Below, piece after piece: positions 10,746-23,242 of a DNA stretch of 64,000 nt (position 1 is the first letter of the stretch; every line of letters begins with the position of its first letter). This stretch comes from Strongylocentrotus purpuratus (lineage: Eukaryota; Echinodermata; Echinoidea; Camarodonta; Strongylocentrotidae): positions 33,549,594 to 33,613,593 of the forward strand of contig NW_022145615.1 of assembly GCF_000002235.5 (NCBI RefSeq), in the 5' to 3' direction. The notes beneath the pieces were generated by a model. It was not told the DNA's origin. It did not search any database and was given only the letters and a program-made list of their open reading frames with translations. The position numbers and the translations under genes are program-made.

Positions 10746-13140
10746 GGTAAACCCAGCCCTCTAGGGTGGACACCAAAGTTTCATAATTTTTTTTTAAATA
10801 TCTATTTGATTCAAAATTGAACAATTCAATGAATTTTATATACACAATGTAGAAAGCCTTTCTTGTGAAAGATTAGAACGATTATAAATGAAGTTTTCTT
10901 AACAAAATTGTATTTTGTATTTTTCATATACGGTAACGCATGTTATGGGTGGACACCAAAGAATTTTTAGAATTTCAAACATGTGCTGTTTTTTAAACTA
11001 TAACATTTTAAGCTTCATCTTTTTTTAATTGATTTGATCCATGGAGTTCTTCCAAGAAATAAACTGGGAATTGTCAAAGTTGTTCATATAATGTGCATTC
11101 ATCATGCAGAAGCACCAAATGGAACGCGTGTTGCATGGTGGACACCATGCATAACAACTGTTACAAGATGTGAAATATGGTGATTATGAAAAAACTTTGC
11201 CACGCAACCTAAGGTTATTAACGACATGAGCATAAATAGATTCAGCACAATTACTACCAGACAATAATTGAACATCAGATAGTCATACAAATTTAGAGAA
11301 TACTCATTACCAGGAACTAGGTTTTTTCATGTCACGTTTTGGTGTACGTCCTAAAAAGGGCAAAAAATGGGTTTCACCTTACATAAAAATTTAAACCCAG
11401 GGTTTTGAAACACAACGTTATTTAAGTTATCTCCACTACATATCTGCATTAAGACATGGACAAAACTATCACCATAGAATATACTCTTTTATTTTTATAC
11501 TTGGATCTGAAATATCCATGGTGAAATCTCTCCAGTATCATAAAAATACACATATGCAATTACATTGAAAGTTCAGAAAATTTATGTTGAAATTGAAACA
11601 ATAGCTTTTTCATGCTGAAGTAACCTGTCAAATTTCTTGTAAATTTAATTAAATTCTTTTGAAACTTTGAAACATTTATTTGCAGCATACCAGATTGGGA
11701 AGGGGGGGGGTGCCATTTATTCTGACTGTATCATATATTTAACAACCTGAAATGTCACTATCAGGTATTACATAAGACCACACACCCAGTGCTTGATTCG
11801 AGGTCAACTCCCTGTTTCTATCTTGCTCTCTCCTTATGTACATAGGATCCCCCCTGCTTAGACACAAATCCCTATTCCTCTCTTCTCCCCTCTCTCACTT
11901 TCTTGTGTACTCTCTCTTGTGGAATTACCACTGGTAGCATTCCTGATAAGAATGAATTGATTTAGGCCCATTTTGTCAAGTCTTTTTCTATCTTGCTGTT
12001 GTGGAGAGCAGACATGGGTTTTGAATGGTATTGCAGCTCCTTTGTTTTAGGTAAGAGAAAAACTAATTTCTCACACCTTTTAACTAAATGTTCTATTGTG
12101 TATTTATAATAAGACTAGGCCAACAGTTAGGCCTACCTCTCTTATACATTTATGAAAGAGAAGTGTAGAGTAATGATTAATGAGATAATGTATTCATTCT
12201 CTTTCTCGTGAGATATCTTTTCATATATTGGGAATTTTGTTTATCTATCTAGCACATAGTATATTCACTTCAATAAAGTAACATTAGATATCTATGTGAT
12301 AATGTTATATTCATGTAAACATTTCTGTATCTTGAATGACAAACCCTACCTTTTAGGCAACATGAGAGCACAAGAATGCATTTGGTCTGAATACTGAAAA
12401 CTAGTTTGCTAGCGGATATAAAGAAGGGATTGTTCTAGAGATGCTATAGTGTACATGTATCATTACTTGGTACCCTGGGTTGGTGAATACACTGACAAAA
12501 AGGGGGGATGCTACATAGTTATTGTATAAATACCGCTTTATAAGTTTGGATCTTTGTAATATTATGAGTGATTAGAATGATGGATAAATAATTACCAAAA
12601 TGGATAATAATATTTCTTCAAAGGCAGAGTATTATACAGTGTAATTACTCACATATTTAATTTCATTATACAGTGTAATTATATAATTTGGAAATCATTT
12701 ATTCATTCATATTGTTGTGTGAGGTTGTGAACCATGCATACAGGTAACATGTATTATACAGGGTTTGTATTGACTCTAATAAAGAGCTACTTGTTTTAAG
12801 TTACATTTTATGTTATATCTTTTCTTTCTGTTCTTTGATATATTAGTGATTTAATTGATTGATATCCCAGAAGTAATGAGCTTTTAAATTGCCCTAAGAG
12901 TATCACTGTATTCTTCACCAGCTAGCCAACTGAATTGCCCTTGCATGGCCAGCCTGCAGATGTTACCAGGATATTGAAAGGCTGATGGATATTGAAAGGC
13001 TGATAAGTTAGATAAATATATATATATGCTTGCCAATAGCTCAACAGGATCATCAAGTTCACCTCTATATGTAGACACAAATTTGTTCTCAATGCCAACC
13101 TGCTGTTAAGCACGCCATTATAAAGCGTGCAGCCATTTTT

Positions 13141-13430
13141 TCCACGAGATTGTCGACGAACTCGCCGACGAGCTCGTCGACGAACTCGTTGACGAACTCG
13201 CCGACGAACTCGTTGACGAACTCGCCGACGAGCTCGCCAACGAGCTTATCGGCCAGTGACGAGCGTGTATATTTCGAGCACGCCAACGAGCTCGCCAACG
13301 AGCACGCCAACGAGTTCGTAGCTAATTTGCATATTTGGAACGAAACGAGCTCGCTGGCGAGTTCGTCTGCTTGCTCGTCAACGAACTCGTTGGCGAGCAC
13401 GCTGACGAGCTCGCGTGTAAGCGTACTGAA
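13141..13430. repeat. Array of ~12-bp GACGAACTCGCC-type units
   Basis: Alternating GACGAACTCGTT, GACGAACTCGCC and GACGAGCTCGCC units run from about 13153 to 13250. They continue more loosely to 13415, interrupted by a unique segment at 13320-13345. The array is subterminal in the 10184-13443 element and shares its CGAGCTCG vocabulary with the left array. Confidence 0.8.
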
Positions 13431-13616
13431 ATTTGTATAGGGGCAAGCCCGGGAGGTGAGTAAACTCGTCCTACATGACTCCTTGTAGGAGTATACAGGT
13501 ACCAAAAGGAGGGGTTTAAAGGAATAAAATACATGCAGAAAATATAGAACATGAGGAGTAATATAAAAGAAAAGGACCACAGATTAAGCAGTACACAGAA
13601 AAGACAGCATAAAAAA

Positions 13617-13713
13617 GAGACAGACAGAGAGAAGGGGGGGGGGGAGAGAGAGGGGACATACGGACAGAGATACAGACAGACAGGGAATATAAGAAAAATA
13701 GAGAGGCTGGTTT

Positions 13714-13752
<39 letters not shown>

Positions 13753-13832
13753 AGAAAGAGAAGAGAGAAGAGAGAAAGAGAAGAGAGAAAGAGAGGAGAT
13801 ACAACAGAGAGACAGAGACAAAGAGGAAGAGG

Positions 13833-13866
<34 letters not shown>
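13617..13866. repeat. GA-rich simple sequence
   Basis: A purine tract of GAGA and GACAGA units with a G10-type run at 13637-13646. The reverse-strand Ser/Leu ORF over it is an artefact of the repeat. Confidence 0.9.
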
Positions 13867-13868
<2 letters not shown>

Positions 13869-15216
13869 ATGAGAAGGAAAAAATATATTTTAGCATTTCA
13901 CAAATTAAAGTTTTCATATCTTTCCAGTATCCTGACTATCAAATCCAAAAAACAGAAAACCCTGACTGGTATCTTTTGCTTTCAATCTATCATCTCCATC
14001 AAAGACAAATTTTCAATTTTGATGAAATAACTCTCTCCAGATGCACCCATTTATCATTGTCAAGACACGTGACAACGATGAAATATCTCGTGAGATTTCT
14101 GCCTAATCTGCGGTGAATGCTACCTGTCATACGGACACTTTGACTAAATCAAGGCATCTCATCAAGCACTATCATCTATAAAAGCCTCAGACCGTTTGAA
14201 AGTCCTCCAAGAAAGTATGACTTATCTGTCGAGCAGGAAAGATCCTTCGACCACTGAGGAGGAAAGAGAATCCGCAAGCCCTCCGAGGCATTTCCGTACT
14301 CAGAAATACACACCCCTCAATTAAGAGCTCTCAAGATGAAATGATAGCAAAGAACAAAAATGGCTCACCATTTTCCCTCAATAATTGCTTGGTGGTGTGC
14401 ATAAAGCGGTAATCGCAAGCAATTTCTCTCTGTCAGCGACGCATAATGTTTCTTTTTTTTTGTTAACACCAAAAACTAATCATCTATCATTAACCACTGA
14501 AAGCATTTGAGGCATTTTATTACAAAGATTTTTATCAGAAAAAAAAAGAAAAGGAGAAGTATTAATCGAGATCTCCTTCATCTTTTTAGACGATATTTGA
14601 TTGAAAAGAAATCATCTGTCTACAAAATTTCTTTATGTGGTAAATTGACTGATGAAAGAGATGCAGTAGCTATATTCAAATGGAGAAAAGAAAAATTACA
14701 ATAAAAACCTGCTTAATATCTTTTTTTAAATATGAGGATTCAAATAATCCTGGTTCAATAAACTTGAAGAAAAGAAGCCTGTGGTTCAATGTACTAAAAA
14801 CAAATAAAGGACAAACTTAAACATCAAAACAAGTCATTGTGACAAGGATTTCACGAATGGTTCTATGAATGAGACAAGGACATTTCAAAGAAAACTATGG
14901 AGGTAAAAAATATTCAGACAGAATGTTTTTCTTTTAAACAAGAGAATTACTGTTATTGCAATAACAAGGAGGTTAACTACTGCCCCAAGATACATTTTCA
15001 CAAACTTCAATTCTTGTTTCGAAGTAACTAATTTTAAAAAACTGTTTGGATTAGAAATAGAGTACTTTTATCACAGCAGGCTTATCCATGAAGTGTTTTG
15101 TTAATATACTTCCAGAGAAGAAAAAAATCGTAGACAGGTTTTGAACAACAATAAAAAAGAAATAGTCTCGAGCCTAGTTTGCTTTCACAGAGGAGTGGAT
15201 AGAAACATTAAATAAT

Positions 15217-15375
15217 GTCATGGTATAGTGGTTCATTCACTTGACTCTTAATCAAAGGCTTGAGGGTTCCAATCCCAGCATGGCACTTGCATCCTTTGGC
15301 AAGACATTAATCCACATTTGCCACTCTCTACCCAGGTGTCAAATTCTGATGTGGCTACCCAATCATCATTATCAT
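15217..15375 (+). mobile_element. tRNA-derived SINE
   Basis: The head shows an A-box-like TGGTATAGTGGTTC and a B box GGTTCCAATCC (15265-15275). A non-tRNA body follows with CCTTTGGCAAGACATTAATCC and CTCTACCCAGGTGTCAAA, a tail style familiar from marine invertebrate SINEs. The tRNA arms no longer pair fully, so it is not a tRNA gene. Confidence 0.65.
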
Positions 15376-15503
15376 TTATATTTGTGAGAAAATATGAAAG
15401 GAATGGAAAGCCATCATGAAGAAAAAAAGTACATTAGGACTTATGTCAACATTTGTCAGAGGTAGATGGTTTCATCTCCTTGATAACGTAGATCCTCTAT
15501 ATT

Positions 15504-15577
15504 CTGTTTGGAACCAGAAGGGCGTTAACTTCATGTCTACATTAACCTAGAGTAAACCTATTTCTGGCTCTGCACAG
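15504..15577. repeat. Short hairpin element, AGAAGGGCGTTAAC family (degraded)
   Basis: The left arm is TTTGGAACCAGAAGGGCGTT and the right arm reverse-complements to CAGAGCCAGAAATAGGTTTA. The left arm is nearly identical to the arm at 54301. Confidence 0.45.
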
Positions 15578-17616
15578 AATATTTTCCTTTCAATACATCA
15601 TTTACATTTCTTTGGTGATCTTGGGGGAAAAATGCTGACTTTACACCTCTTTAAATTGCTTTCGCAGTTCAAACTAGCACCTTATACTAAACAAAACTAA
15701 AATAAGTTTCAGTTTAATTCCGGAAATGGTTGAGATGATGAAAGCCAGCGATAGAAAGAACTTTTCTATTTCACTTTGGAATTCCATTTCTGATTCCCAC
15801 AGTAATAAGAGGATAGATGGGCACTAATACCTCACACAATCAGACCACTACTTCTCCCCCGTCCCATCCTATTAAATACATGTGTGTTGAATTACTGTTG
15901 AATTACGGTAGAATTCCACAACTAGTTCTCTTTTTGCACATTTCCCTGGCCTTTGTATTCAAATCAGTCCAATAAAAACATCACACCTCTTTTGTCAGGC
16001 AACGAACTTTGCAAGTGTTGAAAAGGGAATAAGTAAGGAAAAAACTTTTCAGCCATGTAATGTCAAAATGGTGAGAATCCCCCGCCGGGGAGAAATAAGA
16101 GAGAGCGATTTTCTCTGGGAGATGGAGCTTTGAATTTCCCTCTCGGTCAGTTTAAATTCAAGCTTCTAAACCTGGAGGGGAATGAAATCCAAACTTCACA
16201 AATCAAACACAAGCCAATATGTACACATAAAGCTAGAGAAAATAATAACAACAAGCCAGGAGCAGTCGAGGAAAGGCAAGAATGTGATGGAAGAGCAAAA
16301 AGAGCAATATTATTCTCTCCAAATTTCTCTAACCTTGTAGCCCAGGAGGGGATTATTTCAACATCATTCTGAAGTTTAGTTTGGTGAAATAAACTTTACT
16401 TGGGTAAATTAATAACGGAGAGACATTTTTGAGACGAAAAAGTGTTTGGTGTCAATGTATCCATGTAAAGCAGTAGGTGGAAAACTTCACTTTAGAATAT
16501 TATAACAATGTTAAGCGCTATGGAAACTATTTTCAGAACCAAGAGTGTGACAGTAGGTTTAAGATACAACACTTTCATAGTTCTAAGTATTTCAAATCAT
16601 TGTATATTCTATATTGCACTACAATGCACCATGTTTCTTGTTGTTAATCTTTTAAGTTGAGCATTGTTACATCATTAAGATGTACCTCAAATTGATTTTA
16701 TTTTTAAATTTTGAGACCAACAATATATTCCAATAATTACTGAGGATTGACATGTAACCCCTAGTCTAAATAAAACATTCATACAGTTTAAGATTTTACC
16801 GTAATGGACAAGCATGGACAAATTGTCCTAGACGATATGTTTAATATATGTTACGATATGATGAAAGACTTAGGAATACCATATTGGCCGTGAGTACAGT
16901 CCCACATATGTACATTTATGTGTTTTCTTTAACGTTCACCTCAAGGAAGACAACATAGACGTTGTCTGGTCTGAAACAAAATACCTCACGTGTAGATTGA
17001 ATATCACCATGTGACGATGATTCATCCACTACCAAAGTCAGATCAGATTTTCTTCCATTTCATCACAATTTGTTGTCACCCCAAAAATTTCTCCCACTTA
17101 TTCATGGATGTGAGCTGATTGAACATTTTCACTTGCAATTGAAAATTCTATTTCCATGATAGAAAACACCATAATTCTTTGAATTTCAACAATGCTACTG
17201 ACTTCTCTTCTCCAGTTTCGTTCAATATCATTAATATTTAAATCAAATATAGATTGAAATCACATGTTTTCATCCAGAATGATTATGAAATGGAATAAAT
17301 CAACAGACTGCTTCTGATGTCAAATATACCTTAAACCTTCCCACAGTACGTAACATTTGGAAGGTAAATAACACCTCATGTCAAAACATTTTTGTTTCTG
17401 TTTGCAACATTTAAAAGCACATCTATACTAGCATGAGGGGATTATTTAGTCATTCTTCATAAAAACATGAAAAGAAATAAAGGATTATTTTATTCTTCTA
17501 AAAATTCAAAGATTCAGATTGATAGATTTAGTTGATGTGTTGGTCAAAATATGGATTACTTTCCTTGAATAAAGAGCTAGTGATAAATAAGAGATGTAAT
17601 ATGACAAAGTACTTAC

Positions 17617-20600
17617 CCTTTAGGATCCTGTTCAGTCAGCTGAGGAGGGGGCTCTTTCATCAGCTTCCTCTTCTTGAGGGGGATCGACGATTCGTCCAAC
17701 ACAGGAGGTGTCGCTTTGGCAACAGAGGTCTCTGGAGCCTTCTTCTTGGTCACCTTAAGAACTTGCTGGGATGTTTTCTTTACCCGGACATAAGCCTTCG
17801 GTAGAGATGCTGCCTGGAGTTTGGAGCTCTCTGACATTGCAACTGGAATGGGTGGGGTAGTAGGGGGGACAGATGATGCAGGAGTCGAAGTTGATGGAAT
17901 GGACTTGGGGGCAAGGATTTGGTTGGGGAGGCAGGGGAGGAGGAGGAGGAGGTTTGTAGCTCTTGGGTGGATGCACTCTCCACGGCAGTCGTAGCTGATG
18001 GTAATTCCTTGACGACATCTTCTGTATCTGCTTTGATTGTCTCAGGTGGAGAAACATCAGATTTTGATGCTTTTGCACTGTTCATACTTCCTTTTGCGGC
18101 TGTAGCACTTTCTTTCATGTCAGATAACTTCTTTAATTTGGAATCGGCTGGCACTACTGCAGCTACTGATCCTGATGGATGTGCTTCTTCAGGTTCTGCA
18201 GATTTGGATGACTTCTGGTCAGTACAAGAAGCAACAGTAGATGTCCGTTGTGTCAGATTGGCTAACAACGATGACATTTTGCCAGTAATAAGAAAAGACA
18301 GAGGTTCTTCATCTGGGAGTTCATCAAGGTTTTCAACATTCAATTTTCTAATAGCTTGTTCCTTGGACTTTTTCACTTTTCCAGAAATGATCTTCTTCAA
18401 TTTTTTCTTCTCAAGTAATCTGAGCTTTTTGGGAGACATTTTCAATTTCTTAGCGAAGATTTTAGGGGAAATTGCAGGCGAGATTTTAGTTGATTTACAA
18501 GATGCAGGTAATTTTGTTGATTTGCCTGAATGTTTTGATAGTTTGGTTGGTGCAGTTGTACTTGATGCTGATTTGGATGGAATAACTGTGTTTTTAATGT
18601 TTGGTGGTGATGCTTTGGTCTTTTCATCTTTTTCTGAATTCCCTTTTGATGAAACTCCTTTACTTGACACCTTTTTGTTTGATGTCGCCACTTTGGCAGG
18701 GACGGTTTTTCTTGATGTTCCTTTCGTTGTTGAGACTTTGGTGGGTGTTTCTTCATCTGAACTGTTGTCAGGTGAGACAAGGTCTGCAGGACCTTGGGCA
18801 GAAGTAATGAAAGAATCAGAGGCACTTTCCACCATTTCAACAGGTGACTTTGGTACTTCAAGAGATTTCTCAGGGCTAGACTCAGTTTGAAGAGCGGTTT
18901 CTGACAAATTTTCACTGCATCCTGTTTCATCTGGCAACTTTTCCTGGGAGGTTTTCCCAGCCAATTTTGCTGCCAATAGTTTCTTCCAACCTTTCTTAGG
19001 TCCTCGTTTTCTGCCTTTCCTTTTGGCAATGGTAACACTTTGAATGAAAGACTCTTTCTCGGCACAAGCAACAGTCTGTATTTCTGCTGGTACATCCACA
19101 TTTTGATTTTTCATGCTATTTGCTGTCTTTGATTTTCCAGGAGGGCGGCCTCTCCTCTTTGGTATCTTGTTGGGTTGTTTAGTGACCTTCTCTGCAACAT
19201 GAATAGAATTATCTGATGCAAGGTGGTCCACATGGCAAATTTCAGTTGTCCTATCATCAATAATATCACCTGCGGTTATAGATGGCATATTGTGATCATC
19301 ACCACTAGTACTGCTTGCAGAATCAAAGATCAATGTATCACGACTTATCGTATCCGAATTTATAGTACTTTGAACTTTCCGCTTTCTCCCGGGAGTGCCC
19401 TTCGGCTTAGACAGCTTCACTGGCAAAGTATTTGGCACACTACTGAGAAGACGCTTTTTGGGAGGACGACCTCTTCGCTTTGGTTGAGGAAGGGGTTGGT
19501 CAGACACCTGGGCTGGTATTGCCTGATCAGGAACAGAATGGGGAATCGGAAAAACTAATGCAGGAGGATCGTCAGCCACAGCATCAGAGGCAACAAGTGG
19601 TATTTTCCTTGGCCTTCCTCTGGGCCTTCCTGTGCTATTTTTCTTCAAAACCTTGGCTTTAGCCAAACTCACTTTCACAGGCAATGTCTTAGGCATTTGT
19701 TTCTTCTTTCCTTTCTTCTGAGCAGGTACCTTCGTCGATGGCTGAACATCAGCTACTGATCTTATGTTGAGGTTGTCACCAGGTATAGGTGTTGAACTAT
19801 CTTCTGATGGTGCCTCAGCATTGGTTGTTCTGTTACTGACTCTATTTAGAGATACTCGAGACATGCTCATGCTAGATGCACTAGCCATGGCAAATGATGT
19901 TGGTGCTCCACTGGCTGCAGATCTAATTATGCTTTGATCAAACATACCAAAGACAGGCTCTGAATCAAGAGAGTCCACATGGTTGGATGATTCATCTTCC
20001 TCATCTTGAAGAAAGCGATTCTTTTCACGCTCTCGCTTTTTCTTCCGATGTTTGTTCAAGCGATGGAGTTTCTTATACCTCAAGGCAGTAGCCAGGTAAG
20101 ATGGTCTGAGAAGATACGAGTTGTAAGACGAGTTCATTTTGGCAATAGACGTAAGATAGTTCTCTACTGGTTTCTTTGCAAGGTTAGGATGATGCGGGCT
20201 CTGCTGCACACTTGCAAGTGTAAGTTCTGCCATTAGCATGGCTAGAGAATCCATCTCAAACAGGAAGGTTGGACTAACACGACCAAGCATACGTGACATG
20301 TGGTACCTTTTCCTCCTCTTCTTGCAATGCAGATTCAAAAACTGCCACTGAGCATGCTTCAACTTTCTATGTTTTTCCCGCTTTCCAAAACCATAGAGTC
20401 CATGATCTGAAGTAGCTAGAGGATGTGATTCCAAAACCTCGGTGGGTATTTCAGTTTCAGTTGCGGGTGGGACAGATAGTATCCTTTTGTGTTTGTCACT
20501 TAACTGTTGGTCAGGATTGCTGTTGTTATCAGTACCTATACCACTATCACTAAAGAGGGTTTCCTCACTGACACACGTTGTGGCACTTTGCGGGGAAGGT

Positions 20601-23101
20601 GTCTGTTCTTTATGCTTTGATTGTCCTTCTGACTGTCCGTTTTCACTCACTTTCTTTCCCTTCCCTAACCCGGTGGCAGAAGAATGATCCGGCTCTGCAA
20701 ACACATGTGAATCTTTTTTGTTATTAGAGGACTTTCCATGTTCCTCGGAACCCGAGGGGGATGCGTTTTTCTTTGGTCTTCCAATTTTCCTTGTTTTGGC
20801 CTTTTTGTGTGAATTATTTATGGTGTCATTAGAAAATCCTGGTTTAGAGATGGGAGTGAAGGTATGCTCGGTATCAGGAATGTCAATGTGTAATGGAGTT
20901 GTTGGGCTCAGAGTCTTAGATCCTCCTAATAAATTCTTCTTCACTGAATTCTTACTCTTGATCTTTTTTGTCTTTTTCACAGCTTTATCACTCTTTCCAG
21001 AAGGCGATGTTGAATGACTGTGTTTGAGTTTCTTACTGGTGGTCTTCTTGTTCTTTGGCACGGTCTTAAGCAAGAGTTCTGGATGGGAAAGACTACTTGT
21101 TGGTAAGGTTACCGACAGCTTGGGCAGATGGGCAATCTTTTTACTCTTCCCACTTTGGGATTTCTGGGTACTACTATCATACCCGACATCTCTATTGTCA
21201 TCATCACTGTCAATATTGTTCATAAGGACTGAAGCTGCCATTGTAGGAGACAACCTGCCACTCTTGATCAAAGAGTGCACACTATCTGAGTTCAACACCT
21301 TTGTTTTTACCTTTTTCTTCTTTCGAACTACCTTTCCAGAACCACCCCTGCTCAAGCCGTTGAGCTTTTTAAGGCTACCATCACTATTTTTGTGAATCTT
21401 TTTAACCTTCTTCTTTTTCACCTTTCCACTTTTAGAAGAGACAGGGCTTGAATTGTTGCTACTAGATGACTTTTCACTGTGGCACACTGACCCTAGTGGG
21501 TTCGATTTCAAAGACTTCTTTTTGACCTTACGAGTACTGTTTCCACTCTTTGATCCTAACTTAGAGAGTGAAGGGCTGATGGACTTGGATTTTTTCTTTG
21601 TTTTCACTTTGCTAATTGTCTTTTTTACTTTCTTGGTCTTAGGCTGCCCACTAGGTGGTGTCGAATGTTTAAGTTTTGATTTCTTCATTTTGTGAGCACT
21701 GCCTTTACTTTTGCCTTCTTGCACAGGGCTACTGTCCCCGTCTGATGAACTCAACGTTAATGAGGTGACAAACTGTTCAACTTTCTTGTGGTTCTTTTTC
21801 GTAGATTTGTTGCTGCTCTCTGATGACACTGGAGATACCAAAGGTGACTTAGTGCCTTTGTGTCCCTTGTGTTCTTTATGTTTGGGTTTGGTACTGCTAT
21901 GCAATTTGGGGGAGGATACAACTTTGATGCTCTGCTTTGGCGACTTTTTGTGATTTATTTCAGATTTCTTTGTGGATACCACATGTTTGTCTTTTGTCCT
22001 AACTTTACTAGTTTTGCTAACCTCCTTTGTCTTTGAGACTGAATGGTTCTTGGTCGGCGTTGCTCCTTTATTTGTTGCTGATGGACTTGACAGTGTGAGA
22101 TCACTGGTGAGCGACTGACTGGGATACTGAGTTGGAATTTTTGACTTTTTTGCTTTGGTGCCAGCTTTCGGACTTTGTTGCTGGCCATACTGACCTTGAT
22201 GTTGATAGACCTGTTTCACTTTAGGACTGTACCCAGTAGCAACAGTATATTCTGATCCAAGTCCTCCTTGCATTTGGCACATCCTTTTGGCAAACAGTTC
22301 CTGGTCTTGTTCATCACTTGTTGCATTAGGAGTATTATCAGATTCTTTTTCACTTACAAGTGCATCAGCTCCAAAATTATGTGCATAAGACTGGTATCCA
22401 AAGCCTGGCTGTTGAGCAGGGGGAGTCACTAAAGCTGTAGTCGCGTCCTCCCCTTCTCGCACTTCAAGAACTGATTCTATCATCATACTGGTGTCTATGT
22501 CATATGCATTTGAAGGAACCTGCACGTTGTCCTGTTGGTTGCTGTGGTTCTGTTTCATTGGCATGGATGCTTGTTGCTGCTGTGGTTGCTGCTGGTTGGA
22601 CCCCATTAGAGATGACTGGGCAACCATTGCACCAGGGGTCTGGGAAGTTAATGACTGAGATATCATAGCTACAGGAGGCATTCCCATGACGCCCATATTG
22701 TTGACAGTCTGGCCATTGCCAAGTTGTTTGCAGTACTCCACGTTGATATTATCCGTCTGCAAATGCTGCTGGATCTCTGCTTCCGAGAACGCTAGAGAGT
22801 CATTCATAAGCGAATGAGCCAAGGATTCCATCTCCAGCTGTTCCGTTGCACCCGAGTTGACAAGGGCCTGCAGGAGGTTGTCATCGACTTCCTGCAAGAG
22901 GGCATTGTTGGTCTCTTCGTTGCCTCCTGCCTGGACCATGACCCCCTCGCATTGCGTGAGGGTGATCCCATTTGCGGCACTTGTACCGACATCAGCATTG
23001 ACGACCGCATCAACATCGGCAAGGGACACCTGGACAGGTTCATCTCCATGGGCAGCATGACTATGGTCAAACTGAAGCTGTAGTCCCACACAGCTCTCCA
23101 T
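17617..23101 (-). CDS. ASH1L: ASH1-type histone lysine methyltransferase, giant N-terminal exon
   Basis: ASH1L is a nuclear Trithorax-group enzyme that methylates H3K36 and maintains active transcription of developmental genes. This exon encodes about 1,828 residues of the non-catalytic half, counted from the ATG at 23101 (purine at -3, G at +4). Visible in order: an acidic/hydrophobic N-terminus, a Gln-rich patch (~164-195), a long Lys/Ser-rich stretch (~340-760), an AT-hook-like KIGRPKK (~770), DSGIGTDNNS (~850), a conserved block (~902-1025) ending in a basic cluster, AT-hooks GRPRGRPRK (~1157), RRGRPPKK (~1207) and RRGRPPGK (~1314), and a GRKRG motif (~1360). DSGIGTDNNS is identical to vertebrate ASH1L and sits in the same order relative to the central block. 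The exon ends at a GTAAGT donor (17616-17611) in the phase needed by 6671-6264. One anomaly: the frame slips by -1 around 17907-17911, after SLPPS, and resumes as STSTPASSVPPTTPP and then MSESSKLQAA. Confidence 0.9.
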
Positions 23102-23242
23102 TGTGCCCTCCTTGGCTTGGTGGCATGGGGCACTGCTTTTGGCGTTGCGGTCCTGACGAGATGTCTCTTTGTCTGGCGAGTTGTTATTGTTGTTTGTGAC
23201 GTCTCCAGGTTCAGTCCCTGGATCTATTCTTGCATGTTGAAT
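23102..23242 (-). other. ASH1L: 5' part of the giant ASH1L exon: open frame upstream of the first ATG
   Basis: A pyrimidine-rich tract followed by TATTAG ends at 23243, giving a good 3' splice site and an exon start at 23242. The 47 codons from there to the ATG at 23101 contain no stop in the ASH1L frame and read sensibly (RIDPGTEPGDVTNNNNN, SPDKETSRQD). A TAG lies in frame immediately upstream as part of the acceptor. Either this is 5' UTR and translation starts at 23101, or an upstream exon is joined in phase 0 and the protein is longer. A 3-codon upstream ORF (ATG at about 23235) lies out of frame. The sequence alone does not decide between the two. Confidence 0.6.

Larger units (their letters stand above)
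10184..13443. mobile_element. 3.26-kb non-autonomous element with 15-bp TIRs and CGAGCTCG-rich subterminal arrays
   Basis: CCCCTATACAAATTT at 10184-10198 is matched perfectly by its reverse complement at 13429-13443. Just inside both ends the sequence becomes rich in CGAACTCG/CGAGCTCG words. The left side leads into a 31-bp minisatellite (10309-10745) and the right side into a ~12-bp array (13141-13430). The 2.4-kb core is AT-rich. It contains GGGTGGACACCAAAG twice (about 10764 and 10947), a GGTGGACACCATGC variant (about 11139) and no long ORF. Flanks show no clear target duplication beyond a possible 2-bp CA. The symmetric ends indicate a DNA transposon relative without its own transposase; I cannot place it in a superfamily. 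Confidence 0.65.
6672..17616 (-). other. ASH1L 10.9-kb intron
   Basis: The intron is bounded by the donor at 17616-17611 (GTAAGT) and the acceptor at 6673-6672 (TTTTGTAG). The stretches 6672-10183, 13867-15200 and 15600-17616 are AT-rich unique sequence in which I see no gene. A slightly GC-richer patch at 9140-9500 contains GCGGCCATCTTT, a YY1-like word, but no homology. Mobile elements and repeats inside are listed separately. Confidence 0.8.

Noticed and set aside
10309..10845. 178-residue minus-strand ORF with repeated ARHELP/SSPFYP peptides
   Set aside because: It is produced by a 31-bp minisatellite that cycles frames; there is no start context or homology.
17919..18890. 323-residue plus-strand ORF
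   Set aside because: It is antisense to the Ser/Lys-rich ASH1L exon; its Phe/Leu/Ser/Asp composition is the complement of Lys/Ser codons, and the minus strand has homology and splice support.
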